Numbered from the stretch's first letter, positions 1-6,933 are shown. The stretch: DNA of 48,127 bases from Paludibacteraceae bacterium (GCA_024399545.1 JAKSNS010000020.1:1-48127), one strand, 5' to 3'. The notes: generated by a model not told the origin, from the sequence alone. Program-made: numbers and translations.

Positions 1-96
1 TGCACAAGCAGACAAAAAGATTTATATATATATATTTAATTATATATAATGTGTTACCCATTCGTGTATTACAAAATCGGTAGGGTATATCCAAAA

Positions 97-129
97 TTAA
101 TTGAGTTAATTGAGTTAATTGAGTTAATT
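97..129. repeat. 9-bp tandem repeat (GAGTTAATT, about 3.7 copies)
   Basis: The unit GAGTTAATT occurs at 103-111, 112-120 and 121-129, preceded by its last six bases at 97-102. All copies are identical. It is in non-coding DNA about 240 bp upstream of the first gene of the lysis/replication block. It could be iteron-like protein-binding sites or simple slippage DNA; nothing in the sequence decides between these. Confidence 0.8.
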
Positions 130-310
130 GGCTAATAAATCTTAACGCCGCATCCCCCAAAACCAATGTCAAACGGCTAACGGCAAAAAGCAAAAAAAAA
201 CACACCTCCAACGGAGCAGCACCGAAGGATGTACGGACTAACAACCCCTTCCCAACCCTCCAAAACAAAAAAATGCACCTTAAGATTATTTAACGCCAAA
301 AACCTGCACT

Positions 311-342
311 TTTCAAAAATGAACCCCATATATAGGGTAGAG
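311..342 (+). promoter_or_regulatory. Shared upstream motif, copy 1
   Basis: A run of TTTCAAAAATGA is followed by ACCCCATATATAGGGT and AGAG. The same arrangement, with one base different in the core and one indel in the A-run, lies at 2951-2982 upstream of the sigma-factor gene. The core is an imperfect palindrome with CCC and GGG arms seven bases apart. It ends about 25 bp before the start of the amidase-like gene at 367 and does not contain the usual TAnnTTTG box. It may be a promoter for the element's own sigma factor or an operator; this is inference from position and repetition. Confidence 0.55.
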
Positions 343-366
343 GCCCTTTCAATCCTCTCACCCCTT

Positions 367-804
367 ATGACAAAACGAATCATCATCCACGCAACAAACA
401 CCCCATCCAACTCCCCACTGTCCCTACAGGACATCGAGCGACTGAACTCAACACAACTCCTCTCCGACCCAATGCCCTACCACTACGTCATCAACATCGA
501 CGGCGAGATCCTCAAGGGCAGGCACGACCACGAACCCTGCGCACACTGTGGCAGGTTCTCTCGCAACTCAATCTCCGTCGCTTACGTCGGTGGGCTCCTC
601 CCCAACACCAACGAGCCACACGACACCCTTAACGACTGCCAGGCGGCTTCCCTGCGCATTCTCCTCCGAAACCTATCCATCCGACACCCAATGGCACGAA
701 TCACTGGGGCGAACTCCCTACTGCATCCTGACTACGACCCCTCTATCTCTGAACCATATTTCGACGTAAACAAATGGCTTACAACCAATAACATTTCTCT
801 CTAA
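367..804 (+). CDS. Amidase_2/PGRP-fold protein with lost zinc ligands
   Basis: This 145-residue protein aligns along its whole length with the amidase at 1211-1624 and so with the T7-lysozyme-like N-acetylmuramoyl-L-alanine amidase family. The first zinc histidine is present (IIIHAT, H8), as is the Tyr of the YHYVI motif (Y38-H39). The second zinc histidine of the GHNEL motif is replaced (GAN, A115), and the KSCPCF motif that holds the catalytic Lys and third ligand Cys reads ISEPYF (E129). By family knowledge it should not hydrolyse peptidoglycan; it may bind it, or act as a regulator or decoy. There is no signal peptide, as usual for phage endolysins. It is the first gene of the block, behind the 311-342 motif. 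I chose ATG 367 because homology begins there. Confidence 0.8.
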   Translation: MTKRIIIHATNTPSNSPLSLQDIERLNSTQLLSDPMPYHYVINIDGEILKGRHDHEPCAHCGRFSRNSISVAYVGGLLPNTNEPHDTLNDCQAASLRILLRNLSIRHPMARITGANSLLHPDYDPSISEPYFDVNKWLTTNNISL

Positions 805-824
805 CCTATTAAACCCTAAAAACT

Positions 825-1142
825 ATGGCTATCGCAAAACCAATCTCGCTCTTGAAGAGCATCTCCGGCAAGTTGAACAAGAAGGAAGACCAAGTCTTCT
901 ACGTCAAGTTCGGAAAGAATTTCGTTTGGACAAACCGTGGCGTCCACTCGTTCAACGCAACCCAGTTGGCCAACCAGACCATCCTCGCTCAGGCTGCCGC
1001 TACCGTCTCAACCCTCTTGGCAAACCCTACACAGCGTGCAACCTATGAGGCTGCATTCAAGGCCCAGGACAAGTACCTCACACTCCAAGGCTTCATCATG
1101 GCCGACCAGATTGCGCAAATCAAGGCTGCTGCCGAAGACTAA
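825..1142 (+). CDS. Small unknown protein, paralogue of the 6387 gene product
   Basis: I do not recognise a named family for this 105-residue protein. It lies between the inactive-looking and the intact amidase, 20 bp after the former, with no Cys and no signal peptide or membrane segment. The N-terminal third has an ISGKLNKKEDQ stretch followed by an aromatic FYVKFGKNF segment. The central part is helical-looking and Ala-rich. Residues from the NATQLAN motif to the FKAQ motif align without gaps over 38 positions with the product of 6387-6725 (shared TQ-x-AN, an Ala, NP, Arg/Lys-Ala, Phe and Gln). The pattern recalls small Bacteroidetes phage proteins with an SGKLG-like start, but that is a weak impression. 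Confidence 0.75.
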   Translation: MAIAKPISLLKSISGKLNKKEDQVFYVKFGKNFVWTNRGVHSFNATQLANQTILAQAAATVSTLLANPTQRATYEAAFKAQDKYLTLQGFIMADQIAQIKAAAED

Positions 1143-1210
1143 CCTCTCCACTCCGCAGGGGCTGCACAAAGCCCCTGCATTCTTTCCAAAAAACATCAAC
1201 CCCAAAAAAA

Positions 1211-1624
1211 ATGAAACGAACCATTAAAAAAATCGTCATCCACTGCTCCGCTACCCGTGAGGGCGTTGACATAAAAGCCTCTACCATCGACGTTTGGCAT
1301 CGCAAACGCGGCTTCCGCTCTATCGGATACCACTACGTCATCGACCTTGACGGAACCATCGAGAATGGCCGCCCCCTCGACAAGCCTGGTGCACACTGCG
1401 AAGGCGTCAACGACTCTTCCATCGGTATCTGCTACATCGGCGGCCTCGACAGCCACGGCAAACCCAAGAACACGCTAACCCCAGAGCAGAACGACTCCCT
1501 GGTAACACTCGTCTCAATGCTCAAAGACTCTTTCCCCGACATCAAAATCTTCGGCCACAACGAGCTTGACCCCTCCAAATCATGCCCCTGCTTCAATGTC
1601 CAAGAATGGCTAAAAAGGCTCTGA
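1211..1624 (+). CDS. N-acetylmuramoyl-L-alanine amidase (phage-type endolysin)
   Basis: The 137-residue product is a single Amidase_2 domain close in length and layout to T7 lysozyme. It should cleave the bond between N-acetylmuramic acid and L-alanine in peptidoglycan. Visible active-site elements are IVIHCSAT (zinc His H11), GYHYVI (the Tyr equivalent to T7 Y46), GHNELDP (zinc His H116) and KSCPCF (Lys and zinc Cys C125). There is no signal peptide, so access to the wall would need a holin or other export. The next gene encodes an N-terminal membrane protein of the sort found beside endolysins in Bacteroidales phages, and the one after it is a spanin-like lipoprotein, so I read this as a lysis cassette. 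The start at 1211 follows an A-rich stretch and gives the expected N-terminus. Confidence 0.92.
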   Translation: MKRTIKKIVIHCSATREGVDIKASTIDVWHRKRGFRSIGYHYVIDLDGTIENGRPLDKPGAHCEGVNDSSIGICYIGGLDSHGKPKNTLTPEQNDSLVTLVSMLKDSFPDIKIFGHNELDPSKSCPCFNVQEWLKRL

Positions 1625-1650
1625 CCGCAACAACCAAAACCACAAACCCT

Positions 1651-2010
1651 ATGTTACAAACCATATCAATCATCCTCAACGCAATCCTCTCCAGTGGCAT
1701 TCTCGTCTCCCTATTGACCATCAACTCCACGAGGGCTAAGGCCAAGGCTTCCGCCAAGTCCGTCGAAATCGACAACGCACAGCGCCTCCTTGACAATTTC
1801 GATAATTTCATTGTCCAACCTCTTAAAAACCAAGTCAATGACCTCAACAACACAATCCAGGACCTCCAACTCGCCATCAAGCAAATCCCTTCTTGTCCTC
1901 ACTCTGACGCTTGCCCTGTTGCTAATAAACTTGCCCAGTTGCACCACTCAACGGCAATCACTCCGCAACGAAACCCTCTCCCGTCACCGGCTGACCCTGA
2001 AAGCTTCTGA
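1651..2010 (+). CDS. Lysis-cassette protein: N-terminal TM plus coiled coil
   Basis: The 119-residue product has one N-terminal membrane segment (about residues 5-23), a basic Arg/Lys-Ala stretch, then a long helical region with heptad-like hydrophobics from about residue 45 to 80, and a Cys motif CPHSDACPV near residue 85. Proteins with this layout (TM, coiled coil ending in a PLKxxIxxLxxxI pattern, then CxHxxxCPV) sit beside amidases in many Bacteroidales phages. It could be a holin, or an i-spanin like lambda Rz. The last 173 bases overlap the 1838-2335 gene in another frame, recalling the Rz/Rz1 overlap. An in-frame ATG at 1582 lies inside the amidase gene; I prefer 1651, which gives the membrane segment at the N-terminus. 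Confidence 0.8.
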   Translation: MLQTISIILNAILSSGILVSLLTINSTRAKAKASAKSVEIDNAQRLLDNFDNFIVQPLKNQVNDLNNTIQDLQLAIKQIPSCPHSDACPVANKLAQLHHSTAITPQRNPLPSPADPESF

Positions 2011-2335
2011 CACAACCTCCATCCTCGCACACACCCTCATCCTCGACACTATCCACATCCTTGAGCGCGAAACCATCTGGCTCCCTCCCGACACCCTCGG
2101 AGTCCAATACCCTCTCCGTACCGTTACCAAGGAGTCTGGCTCTAACCGAATTACCCATCGTCAGGAAACATTGCGGCACCGCGACACCATCTTCCTCTCT
2201 TCCGACCGTTTGGTTATGGGAAATTCCGAATCCAAACCCTCGCCCCCGCAATGGCTCCCATGGCTTTTCATCCTCTTTATGCTGACCCTCGCCATCGCCA
2301 TCATCGCTCTCCGTATCTTCCTACCTAAACGCTAA
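1838..2335 (+). CDS. Spanin-like lipoprotein with C-terminal TM (u-spanin architecture)
   Basis: From ATG 1838 the product is 165 residues: a short polar start, a hydrophobic Leu/Thr-rich signal, and a lipobox-like NLPSC with Cys at residue 35. A periplasmic stretch follows, rich in spaced DT pairs (DTTS, RDTIF), then a C-terminal membrane segment (PWLFILFMLTLAIAIIALRI) with basic tail PKR. An outer-membrane lipoprotein anchor and an inner-membrane anchor in one chain is the unimolecular spanin design, and the same architecture is common next to phage amidases in Bacteroides. It would fuse inner and outer membranes in the last lysis step. It overlaps the preceding gene by 173 bp in the +1 frame. 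Pro at lipobox -2 is atypical, and ATG 1790 is a possible alternative start. Confidence 0.72.
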   Translation: MTSTTQSRTSNSPSSKSLLVLTLTLALLLINLPSCTTQRQSLRNETLSRHRLTLKASDTTSILAHTLILDTIHILERETIWLPPDTLGVQYPLRTVTKESGSNRITHRQETLRHRDTIFLSSDRLVMGNSESKPSPPQWLPWLFILFMLTLAIAIIALRIFLPKR

Positions 2336-2418
2336 GTGCCCCCATTGTCTCTCACCCACTTACGAATTCCTTCATCAATTCCTTATTTTTCCTTTTCCCT
2401 TCCCTCATTCAAAACCCC

Positions 2419-2426
2419 TACCTTTG
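2419..2426 (+). promoter_or_regulatory. Bacteroidetes -7 box upstream of the 2456 gene
   Basis: TACCTTTG matches the Bacteroidetes -7 consensus TAnnTTTG and lies 29 bp before ATG 2456. The expected -33 TTTG about 20 bp upstream is not clear (only a T-rich TTTT near 2393), so the call rests on the -7 box and position. Confidence 0.5.
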
Positions 2427-2455
2427 CACAAAAGAACCTAAAACCACAAAAAAAT

Positions 2456-2932
2456 ATGACTACATCCGACAAAGCACTCCTTTCACAGATCCTCCAGAAC
2501 CAAACGGCCCTCGCTCATGCCCTCGATGTCAACATCCCATTCCCCTTGGCTGCCACCACCGAGGCCAACCCCCTATCACTCCTCCCAAACGCTCTCCGTC
2601 GTCTCCTCGACGATAACACCTCCAAGGTTTTCCTTCGCGCTTTCAACGGCTCCAACCCTCTCTTCTCCGTCGTCAACGGCTCTATTATCTACAATTTCAA
2701 GAAACCAGCTCTCGCTGCCTATTTCTTCGGAAGGCTATTCTGTGGCGACCATCCCGAACGCTGCATTGACATCGACATCTGGCGACAGGGTAACCTCAAT
2801 TTCCCTAAAACACTCATTTCCGAGTGCTTTGGCAACCTCAATTTCCGTGAGTCACGTCAAAATATGTTAAACAGAAACACACCCAAAAATGCTCAACTCG
2901 TTGACATCCTGTTCGATATGACAGAAAAGTGA
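2456..2932 (+). CDS. Unknown 158-residue protein
   Basis: I do not recognise this protein. From ATG 2456 it has no signal peptide or membrane segment. The middle carries LPNALRRLLDD and a segment around KPALAAYFFGRLF. The C-terminal third has FGNLNFRESRQNM followed by a charged, helical end (LVDILFDM). The last 70 residues vaguely resemble the C-terminal half of RteC-type regulators of Bacteroides mobile elements (an Asn/Arg-rich turn, then a closing helix), but key positions do not match well enough to assign it. The upstream frame to 2336 has no -7 box of its own, whereas TACCTTTG at 2419 fits a start at 2456. It lies between the lysis cassette and the sigma-factor gene. Confidence 0.7.
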   Translation: MTTSDKALLSQILQNQTALAHALDVNIPFPLAATTEANPLSLLPNALRRLLDDNTSKVFLRAFNGSNPLFSVVNGSIIYNFKKPALAAYFFGRLFCGDHPERCIDIDIWRQGNLNFPKTLISECFGNLNFRESRQNMLNRNTPKNAQLVDILFDMTEK

Positions 2933-2950
2933 AATGCGTTTCACTTGTAC

Positions 2951-2982
2951 TTTCTCAAAATGAACCCCATAAATAGGGTAGA
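2951..2982 (+). promoter_or_regulatory. Shared upstream motif, copy 2
   Basis: TTTCTCAAAATGA is followed by ACCCCATAAATAGGGT and AGA, nearly identical to 311-342. It ends 20 bp before the sigma-factor start at 3003. Because the gene behind it encodes a sigma factor, autoregulation through this motif is an attractive inference. A weaker partial match (CTGACCCCATTATAAAAATC at 6361-6380) precedes the 6387 gene. Confidence 0.55.
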
Positions 2983-3002
2983 ACCATAAAAAAATCCCTA
3001 TT

Positions 3003-3632
3003 ATGAGCAACCACACTAAACACTACACCCTCAATGAAAACCAACGTGAACTTGTCCGTCTCTCAATGCCATTCGCTCGTTCCCTTGCCAACCATTATCT
3101 CAGGCCTGGAATCAAACTCGACGACCTTTACCAACAGGCTTATCTTGGCTTGTGCGACGCCGCTGACAATTACAGACCCGATGCCGGCGCCTCTTTCACC
3201 ACTTTCGCCGAACTCCACGTCATCGAAAGCATCGAGGTCTTTATCCAACACTACGGCCCTGGCAAAATCCTCTCCCGTATGCCAAAGGACGCTTATGTCG
3301 AGCAAATCCCTATTGACAATCCCGACGGTGCGGACGACGACAAGACTTCGCTCACTGAGACGCTCCCTGACGCTTCCCAACGCGACCTCCTCGAGGAGGC
3401 TGAGGCGATTCGCCACAACAATGCTCTCTACAATGTCCTCATCAGCATCCTCTCTCCCGAGGAACGCCAACTTGTCCTCGCCTATCTCAACCCCTCTGAC
3501 GACCCCATTTCCAACCTCCCCGTCTGGCGGCGTTTCAACATATCCAAATCCGCATTCTACACCCGTCTCCGTGTTGCTTTCCTCAAAATGAAAGCCCTCG
3601 CACACCAACTCGGCACACAACCCAATCACTGA
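3003..3632 (+). CDS. Sigma-70 family RNA polymerase sigma factor
   Basis: This 209-residue protein has the two core sigma regions. Residues about 20-80 match region 2 (PFARSLANHYL, then DDLYQQAYLGLCDAADNY and a FTTFA motif), which binds core polymerase and the -10 element. Residues about 145-200 match region 4 (ILSPEERQLVLAYL, then a helix-turn-helix around FNISKSAFYTRLR). There is no region 1 or 3 of a primary sigma factor, so it is an alternative sigma factor. Its place in a block with lysis and replication genes suggests it transcribes the block rather than host genes. The 2951-2982 motif lies directly upstream and is shared with the first gene of the block. Anti-sigma genes are not apparent. 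Confidence 0.88.
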   Translation: MSNHTKHYTLNENQRELVRLSMPFARSLANHYLRPGIKLDDLYQQAYLGLCDAADNYRPDAGASFTTFAELHVIESIEVFIQHYGPGKILSRMPKDAYVEQIPIDNPDGADDDKTSLTETLPDASQRDLLEEAEAIRHNNALYNVLISILSPEERQLVLAYLNPSDDPISNLPVWRRFNISKSAFYTRLRVAFLKMKALAHQLGTQPNH

Positions 3633-3653
3633 TAAAAAAACATTAATAAAACT

Positions 3654-4025
3654 ATGAAACAAAAACGCATCGATGGCATCTCCATCATCTCCGAAAACGG
3701 TGACTTTTTCTTTGACAGCGGTCTCCCCGAGTCCGAACCAGTCATCCCAAACCCATCTAAACACCGTGGCACAGCCACACTGCAACAAAACGGCTCTATC
3801 CGTTTCAAGGCAGCAAAGGTTTCCCCTGTCGGCACGCCACCTCTCAACACAATCCTCCGCACCCCTGGTCTATACGTCAAACGCTCTTCACGTAATTTCA
3901 TCGTCACCATGAAGTTCCCTATCTTCGAGAACGAGTCCGAGACATCTTCACTCCACGACGATTTCTGGAACCAAGCCGAACCTGCTATCCTCGAGGAACG
4001 TAACAAAATCAAAAAAACTTTCTGA
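3654..4025 (+). CDS. Unknown 123-residue protein
   Basis: I do not recognise this protein. It starts 21 bp after the sigma-factor gene and ends 2 bp before the BT4734-like gene, so it is almost certainly co-transcribed and probably coupled to the latter. It has no signal peptide or membrane helix. The middle carries Gly/Thr-Pro-rich turns (VGTPPLNT, TPGLYVKR) followed by a beta-like FIVTMKFPIF stretch. The C-terminal 35 residues are acidic-then-basic and helical. Codon choice (C-ending codons) matches the rest of the block, which supports real coding. A role as small partner of the neighbouring replication-type protein is a guess from position only. Confidence 0.7.
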   Translation: MKQKRIDGISIISENGDFFFDSGLPESEPVIPNPSKHRGTATLQQNGSIRFKAAKVSPVGTPPLNTILRTPGLYVKRSSRNFIVTMKFPIFENESETSSLHDDFWNQAEPAILEERNKIKKTF

Positions 4026-4027
4026 CT

Positions 4028-6328
4028 ATGTTTAATTTCGCTCTTTGTCCTTACTGCAAGAAAGCGGACACAATCCCAGTCACACCCGAACTTTTTAATA
4101 AGGTTCTTGACAGCCCTATCGTCGCTAACACCTGCCTCAAAATCGCCGAGCAGTCCGTCCCTCTTGGCTCCCCCGACCAATATATCCGTGAACAGGCGCA
4201 AAAAAAAGTCTCCGAGCTTAAAGCCTCTCTCCCTGCCTTCTGTTGGCACGCCACATACCGCAAGGGCAAACGAAAGAACTACGACGCCATCCCTTCCGGA
4301 CTCGCAATCATGGACTACGACCATATCGACGACCCCAAGGCTATCTTCGACAAAATCAGGGACAAGGCCCTCGCCTTGAACCTCGTTGCTGCACATGTCA
4401 CCCCTTCTTGCGCCGGCCTCCGCCTCGTCTTCGCTATGCCCCATGGCTCTTCCATCGCCGATTTCCAAGCTTTCGTCGCTCGCTCCCTCGCTATCCCTGG
4501 CAATGACTCTTGCGTCCACGATTTGGCTCGTATCTCTTTCGCCGTCACTCGCTCTTATTGGCTCTTTATTGACAATGATGCCCTTTTCGGCGAAAAGCCT
4601 ATGCAGCTCAAACCTGTCAGCTTCCTCCCTTCTAACACACTCCCTCTGCAGCGTCTCTCTCCTGCCGACCCCACTCTGGACCCCGCTGCCGCAATCCCTC
4701 CATACCCTAAGCGCTCATCCATCTCCTACGATAAGGCTTACAAGGGTATCCCTTATTCCAAAATCCTCGAATGCCTCGAGTATCTCCACGGCGGCAAACC
4801 TGTCCACAGCGTCCGTAACATGACTATATTTGCCATGGCCTGCTGCGTCCGTACCATCTGCAATAATGACCCCGATTGGGTCGCATCTATTATCCCTGAT
4901 TACGGCGAGGCTAAGTCCAAGTGGTACGCAACTATCCGCTCCGCTTGCAACCGCCCGCTCCCTGCCCAAATCAGCCCCCTGCTTGTCAAGGCCCTCGAAA
5001 TGGCGCGCAATTCAATGTCTTCCACTCATGACCCTGCTAATGACAAGGTGACGCTTTTCTCTACTCCTCTCCCTCCCGAAATGCCCGACGAACTGCCTGA
5101 CCTCGTCTCGCTCCTCATCAAGAATGTCCCTGTCGTCTGCCGCCCATCTGTCGCTCATGGCATTTTCCCCCCTCTCGCCACCCATATCCACGGTGTCCGC
5201 TTCAATCTTATCGACGGCTCTAAGAAAGAACCCACGCTTATCTGTATCAATATGGCTCGCCAGTCTTCCGGAAAGTCCGCTATCAATATGCCTGTCCAGT
5301 ATATTTGCGCCGATATTAAGGAGCGTGACGAACGCAACCGTAAGCGCGAACAGGAATGGAAGGACGCCTGTAACGCTAATAAGGGTGCCAAGAAGGACAA
5401 CCCTCCTCGTCCTACCGACCTCGTCGTCCAATGCCTTATCTCCGATATGACCAATGCCGCTCTCGTCCAAAAGGCGCTTGACGCTGGCGAGTTCCCTCTA
5501 TACTCTAACCTCAACGAACTTGAGTATCTCAAGCAGTTGCAGATTAACGGCTCTAAGGACATCGGCAAACTCCTCTGTATCGATTACGATAATGCCGAGT
5601 TCGGTCAGGAACGTGTCGGCCCTCAGTCCGTCACTGGTCACGTCATCCTCCGTTGGAACATCAATGCCGCCTCTACAATCCATAAGGGTATCAATTTCTT
5701 CAAGAATAATATGATTGACGGTACTCTCAGCCGTATCAATTTCTGCACCATCTTACGCGACAATTCCCAGGATTTCCTTTACGGAACTTACGATGACGAT
5801 TACGCCAATCTCCTCAAGCCTTACATCACTAACCTTAACCTCGCTAACGGCGAAATCGTTTGTCAACAGGCTCTCGATTTGGCCAAGTCCCTCCAGAAAC
5901 GCTGTGTCGAAATGTGCGAAATGGCTGACGACGACATTATGTATGATTTCATCTACCGTGCCGTTGACATCGCTTATATGAAGTCTATGATCCTATACAT
6001 CGCTCAAGACCGTAAGTGGGACGATAGGATTGAACGGTTCACGGAATGGTCGCTTTTCTATGACCTCTGGTGCAAAAACTATTTCTTCGGTGCTAAACTT
6101 GACGACGAGAACGCAATGGAGAATATTAAGCAACGCCCCGGACAGGCCAACCTCCTCGACTGCCTCCCAGACCGCTTCTCCATCGAGGTCGTATCCCAAC
6201 TCCGAACCCAACGTGGCATGACCCCCAACCCTAACCACATGCTTTCCAACTGGGTTTCCCGTGGTTTCGTCACATACGACTACGCCTCCGAGCAATATCA
6301 CAAAACCGAAAAGTACCTTCGCAAATAG
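4028..6328 (+). CDS. BT4734-like / DUF3987 replication-type protein
   Basis: The 766-residue product has two recognisable parts. Residues about 70-190 match the BT4734-like (VirE N-terminal) domain of Bacteroidetes mobile elements, with MDYDHIDDP and a TPSCAGLRLVF segment in place of the usual SPSGxGLK. Residues about 360-680 match DUF3987, with a Walker A loop ARQSSGKSA (K416) and a following NELEYL segment. The C-terminal 60 residues look like a winged helix. Such proteins have primase- and helicase-like folds and are thought to act in replication of mobile elements; this is family knowledge. A CPYC pair at residues 7-10 could bind metal. Two bases separate it from the preceding stop. It is the longest gene of the block and ends its tightly packed part. 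Confidence 0.85.
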   Translation: MFNFALCPYCKKADTIPVTPELFNKVLDSPIVANTCLKIAEQSVPLGSPDQYIREQAQKKVSELKASLPAFCWHATYRKGKRKNYDAIPSGLAIMDYDHIDDPKAIFDKIRDKALALNLVAAHVTPSCAGLRLVFAMPHGSSIADFQAFVARSLAIPGNDSCVHDLARISFAVTRSYWLFIDNDALFGEKPMQLKPVSFLPSNTLPLQRLSPADPTLDPAAAIPPYPKRSSISYDKAYKGIPYSKILECLEYLHGGKPVHSVRNMTIFAMACCVRTICNNDPDWVASIIPDYGEAKSKWYATIRSACNRPLPAQISPLLVKALEMARNSMSSTHDPANDKVTLFSTPLPPEMPDELPDLVSLLIKNVPVVCRPSVAHGIFPPLATHIHGVRFNLIDGSKKEPTLICINMARQSSGKSAINMPVQYICADIKERDERNRKREQEWKDACNANKGAKKDNPPRPTDLVVQCLISDMTNAALVQKALDAGEFPLYSNLNELEYLKQLQINGSKDIGKLLCIDYDNAEFGQERVGPQSVTGHVILRWNINAASTIHKGINFFKNNMIDGTLSRINFCTILRDNSQDFLYGTYDDDYANLLKPYITNLNLANGEIVCQQALDLAKSLQKRCVEMCEMADDDIMYDFIYRAVDIAYMKSMILYIAQDRKWDDRIERFTEWSLFYDLWCKNYFFGAKLDDENAMENIKQRPGQANLLDCLPDRFSIEVVSQLRTQRGMTPNPNHMLSNWVSRGFVTYDYASEQYHKTEKYLRK

Positions 6329-6386
6329 AAAAGAGCACCGTCATAGAATACATACAACAACTGACCCCATTATAAAAATCAACAAT

Positions 6387-6725
6387 ATGGACATAAAACT
6401 AAACGACACCTTATCAGCCCTCTCTGGCCGAATCGAGCGAAACGGTAAATCCCAGCTCATCTCGCGCATCTTTAACGGTAAGCAGCAGATTTACACCCTC
6501 ACTCCATCATCATTGCCCCGTTCCACAACACAGAAAGCCAATTCCAGCAAATTCCGTCGTGCTGTCTCTATTACTTACGACATCTACCACAACCCCGACT
6601 TGAAAGCCGCCTGGCTCTACCTCTTCTCCCTACAACCACGCACCAACACTTCCCTCTACAACTTTATCCTTAGCCATATCAGCCGCCTGTCCATCCCCAG
6701 ACTGTCCGAAAACAACGCCCTATGA
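6387..6725 (+). CDS. Small unknown protein, paralogue of the 825 gene product
   Basis: This 112-residue protein from ATG 6387 has the same layout as the product of 825-1142: an SGRIERNGKSQ segment near the start, an aromatic-containing GKQQIYTL strand, then a helical domain. From STTQKAN to FSLQ it aligns without gaps with NATQLAN to FKAQ of the 825 product (identical TQ, AN, NP, Ala, Phe and Gln). Overall identity is low but the pattern is specific. It is the last gene of the C-rich block, so the pair brackets it. The in-frame ATG at 6261 lies inside the previous gene, so I prefer 6387. Function is unknown; phage structural or DNA-binding roles are possible. Confidence 0.72.
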   Translation: MDIKLNDTLSALSGRIERNGKSQLISRIFNGKQQIYTLTPSSLPRSTTQKANSSKFRRAVSITYDIYHNPDLKAAWLYLFSLQPRTNTSLYNFILSHISRLSIPRLSENNAL

Positions 6726-6816
6726 CGTTATTTGTGCGGAAGAGTCATAGAAAATGGCATTTCAGGGACATTATATTAAATAACTTTCAGCAAAAGGGTT
6801 TTTAGTGGGCGAAAAA

Positions 6817-6848
6817 TTTGGTAGTTTCAGAAAAATGTCGTAACTTCG
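6817..6848 (+). promoter_or_regulatory. Likely promoter of the giant adhesin gene 7056
   Basis: TTTG at 6817-6820 and TAACTTCG at 6841-6848 are spaced by 20 bp. The -7 box differs from TAnnTTTG at one base. It would give a 5' leader of about 200 nt before ATG 7056, containing the 6934-6953 hairpin. Confidence 0.5.
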
Positions 6849-6933
6849 CGGCTTTATACTTATAACCATTAAGTGATGATGAAATAATAACTTGGTACAA
6901 TCTTATTTTTATATCATAATGCAACCCCTGTAA

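Larger units (their letters stand above)
1..366. other. Left-edge non-coding region
   Basis: No gene is supported here. The first 60 bases are very A+T rich and contain an alternating TA tract near 23-34. Positions 97-129 hold a short tandem repeat, and 311-342 hold a motif that recurs upstream of the sigma-factor gene at 3003. An open frame extends upstream of the amidase-like gene from 229, but its extra 46 residues run through the repeated motif and lack amidase character, so I start that gene at 367. The region may continue into an element whose left part lies outside the window. Confidence 0.6.

Noticed and set aside
3626-4519. Long minus-strand open frame (297 codons) opposite the sigma-factor/BT4734 region
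   Set aside because: It is the antisense of the well-supported plus-strand genes, contains no recognisable domain, and exists because of the C-rich codon choice of those genes.
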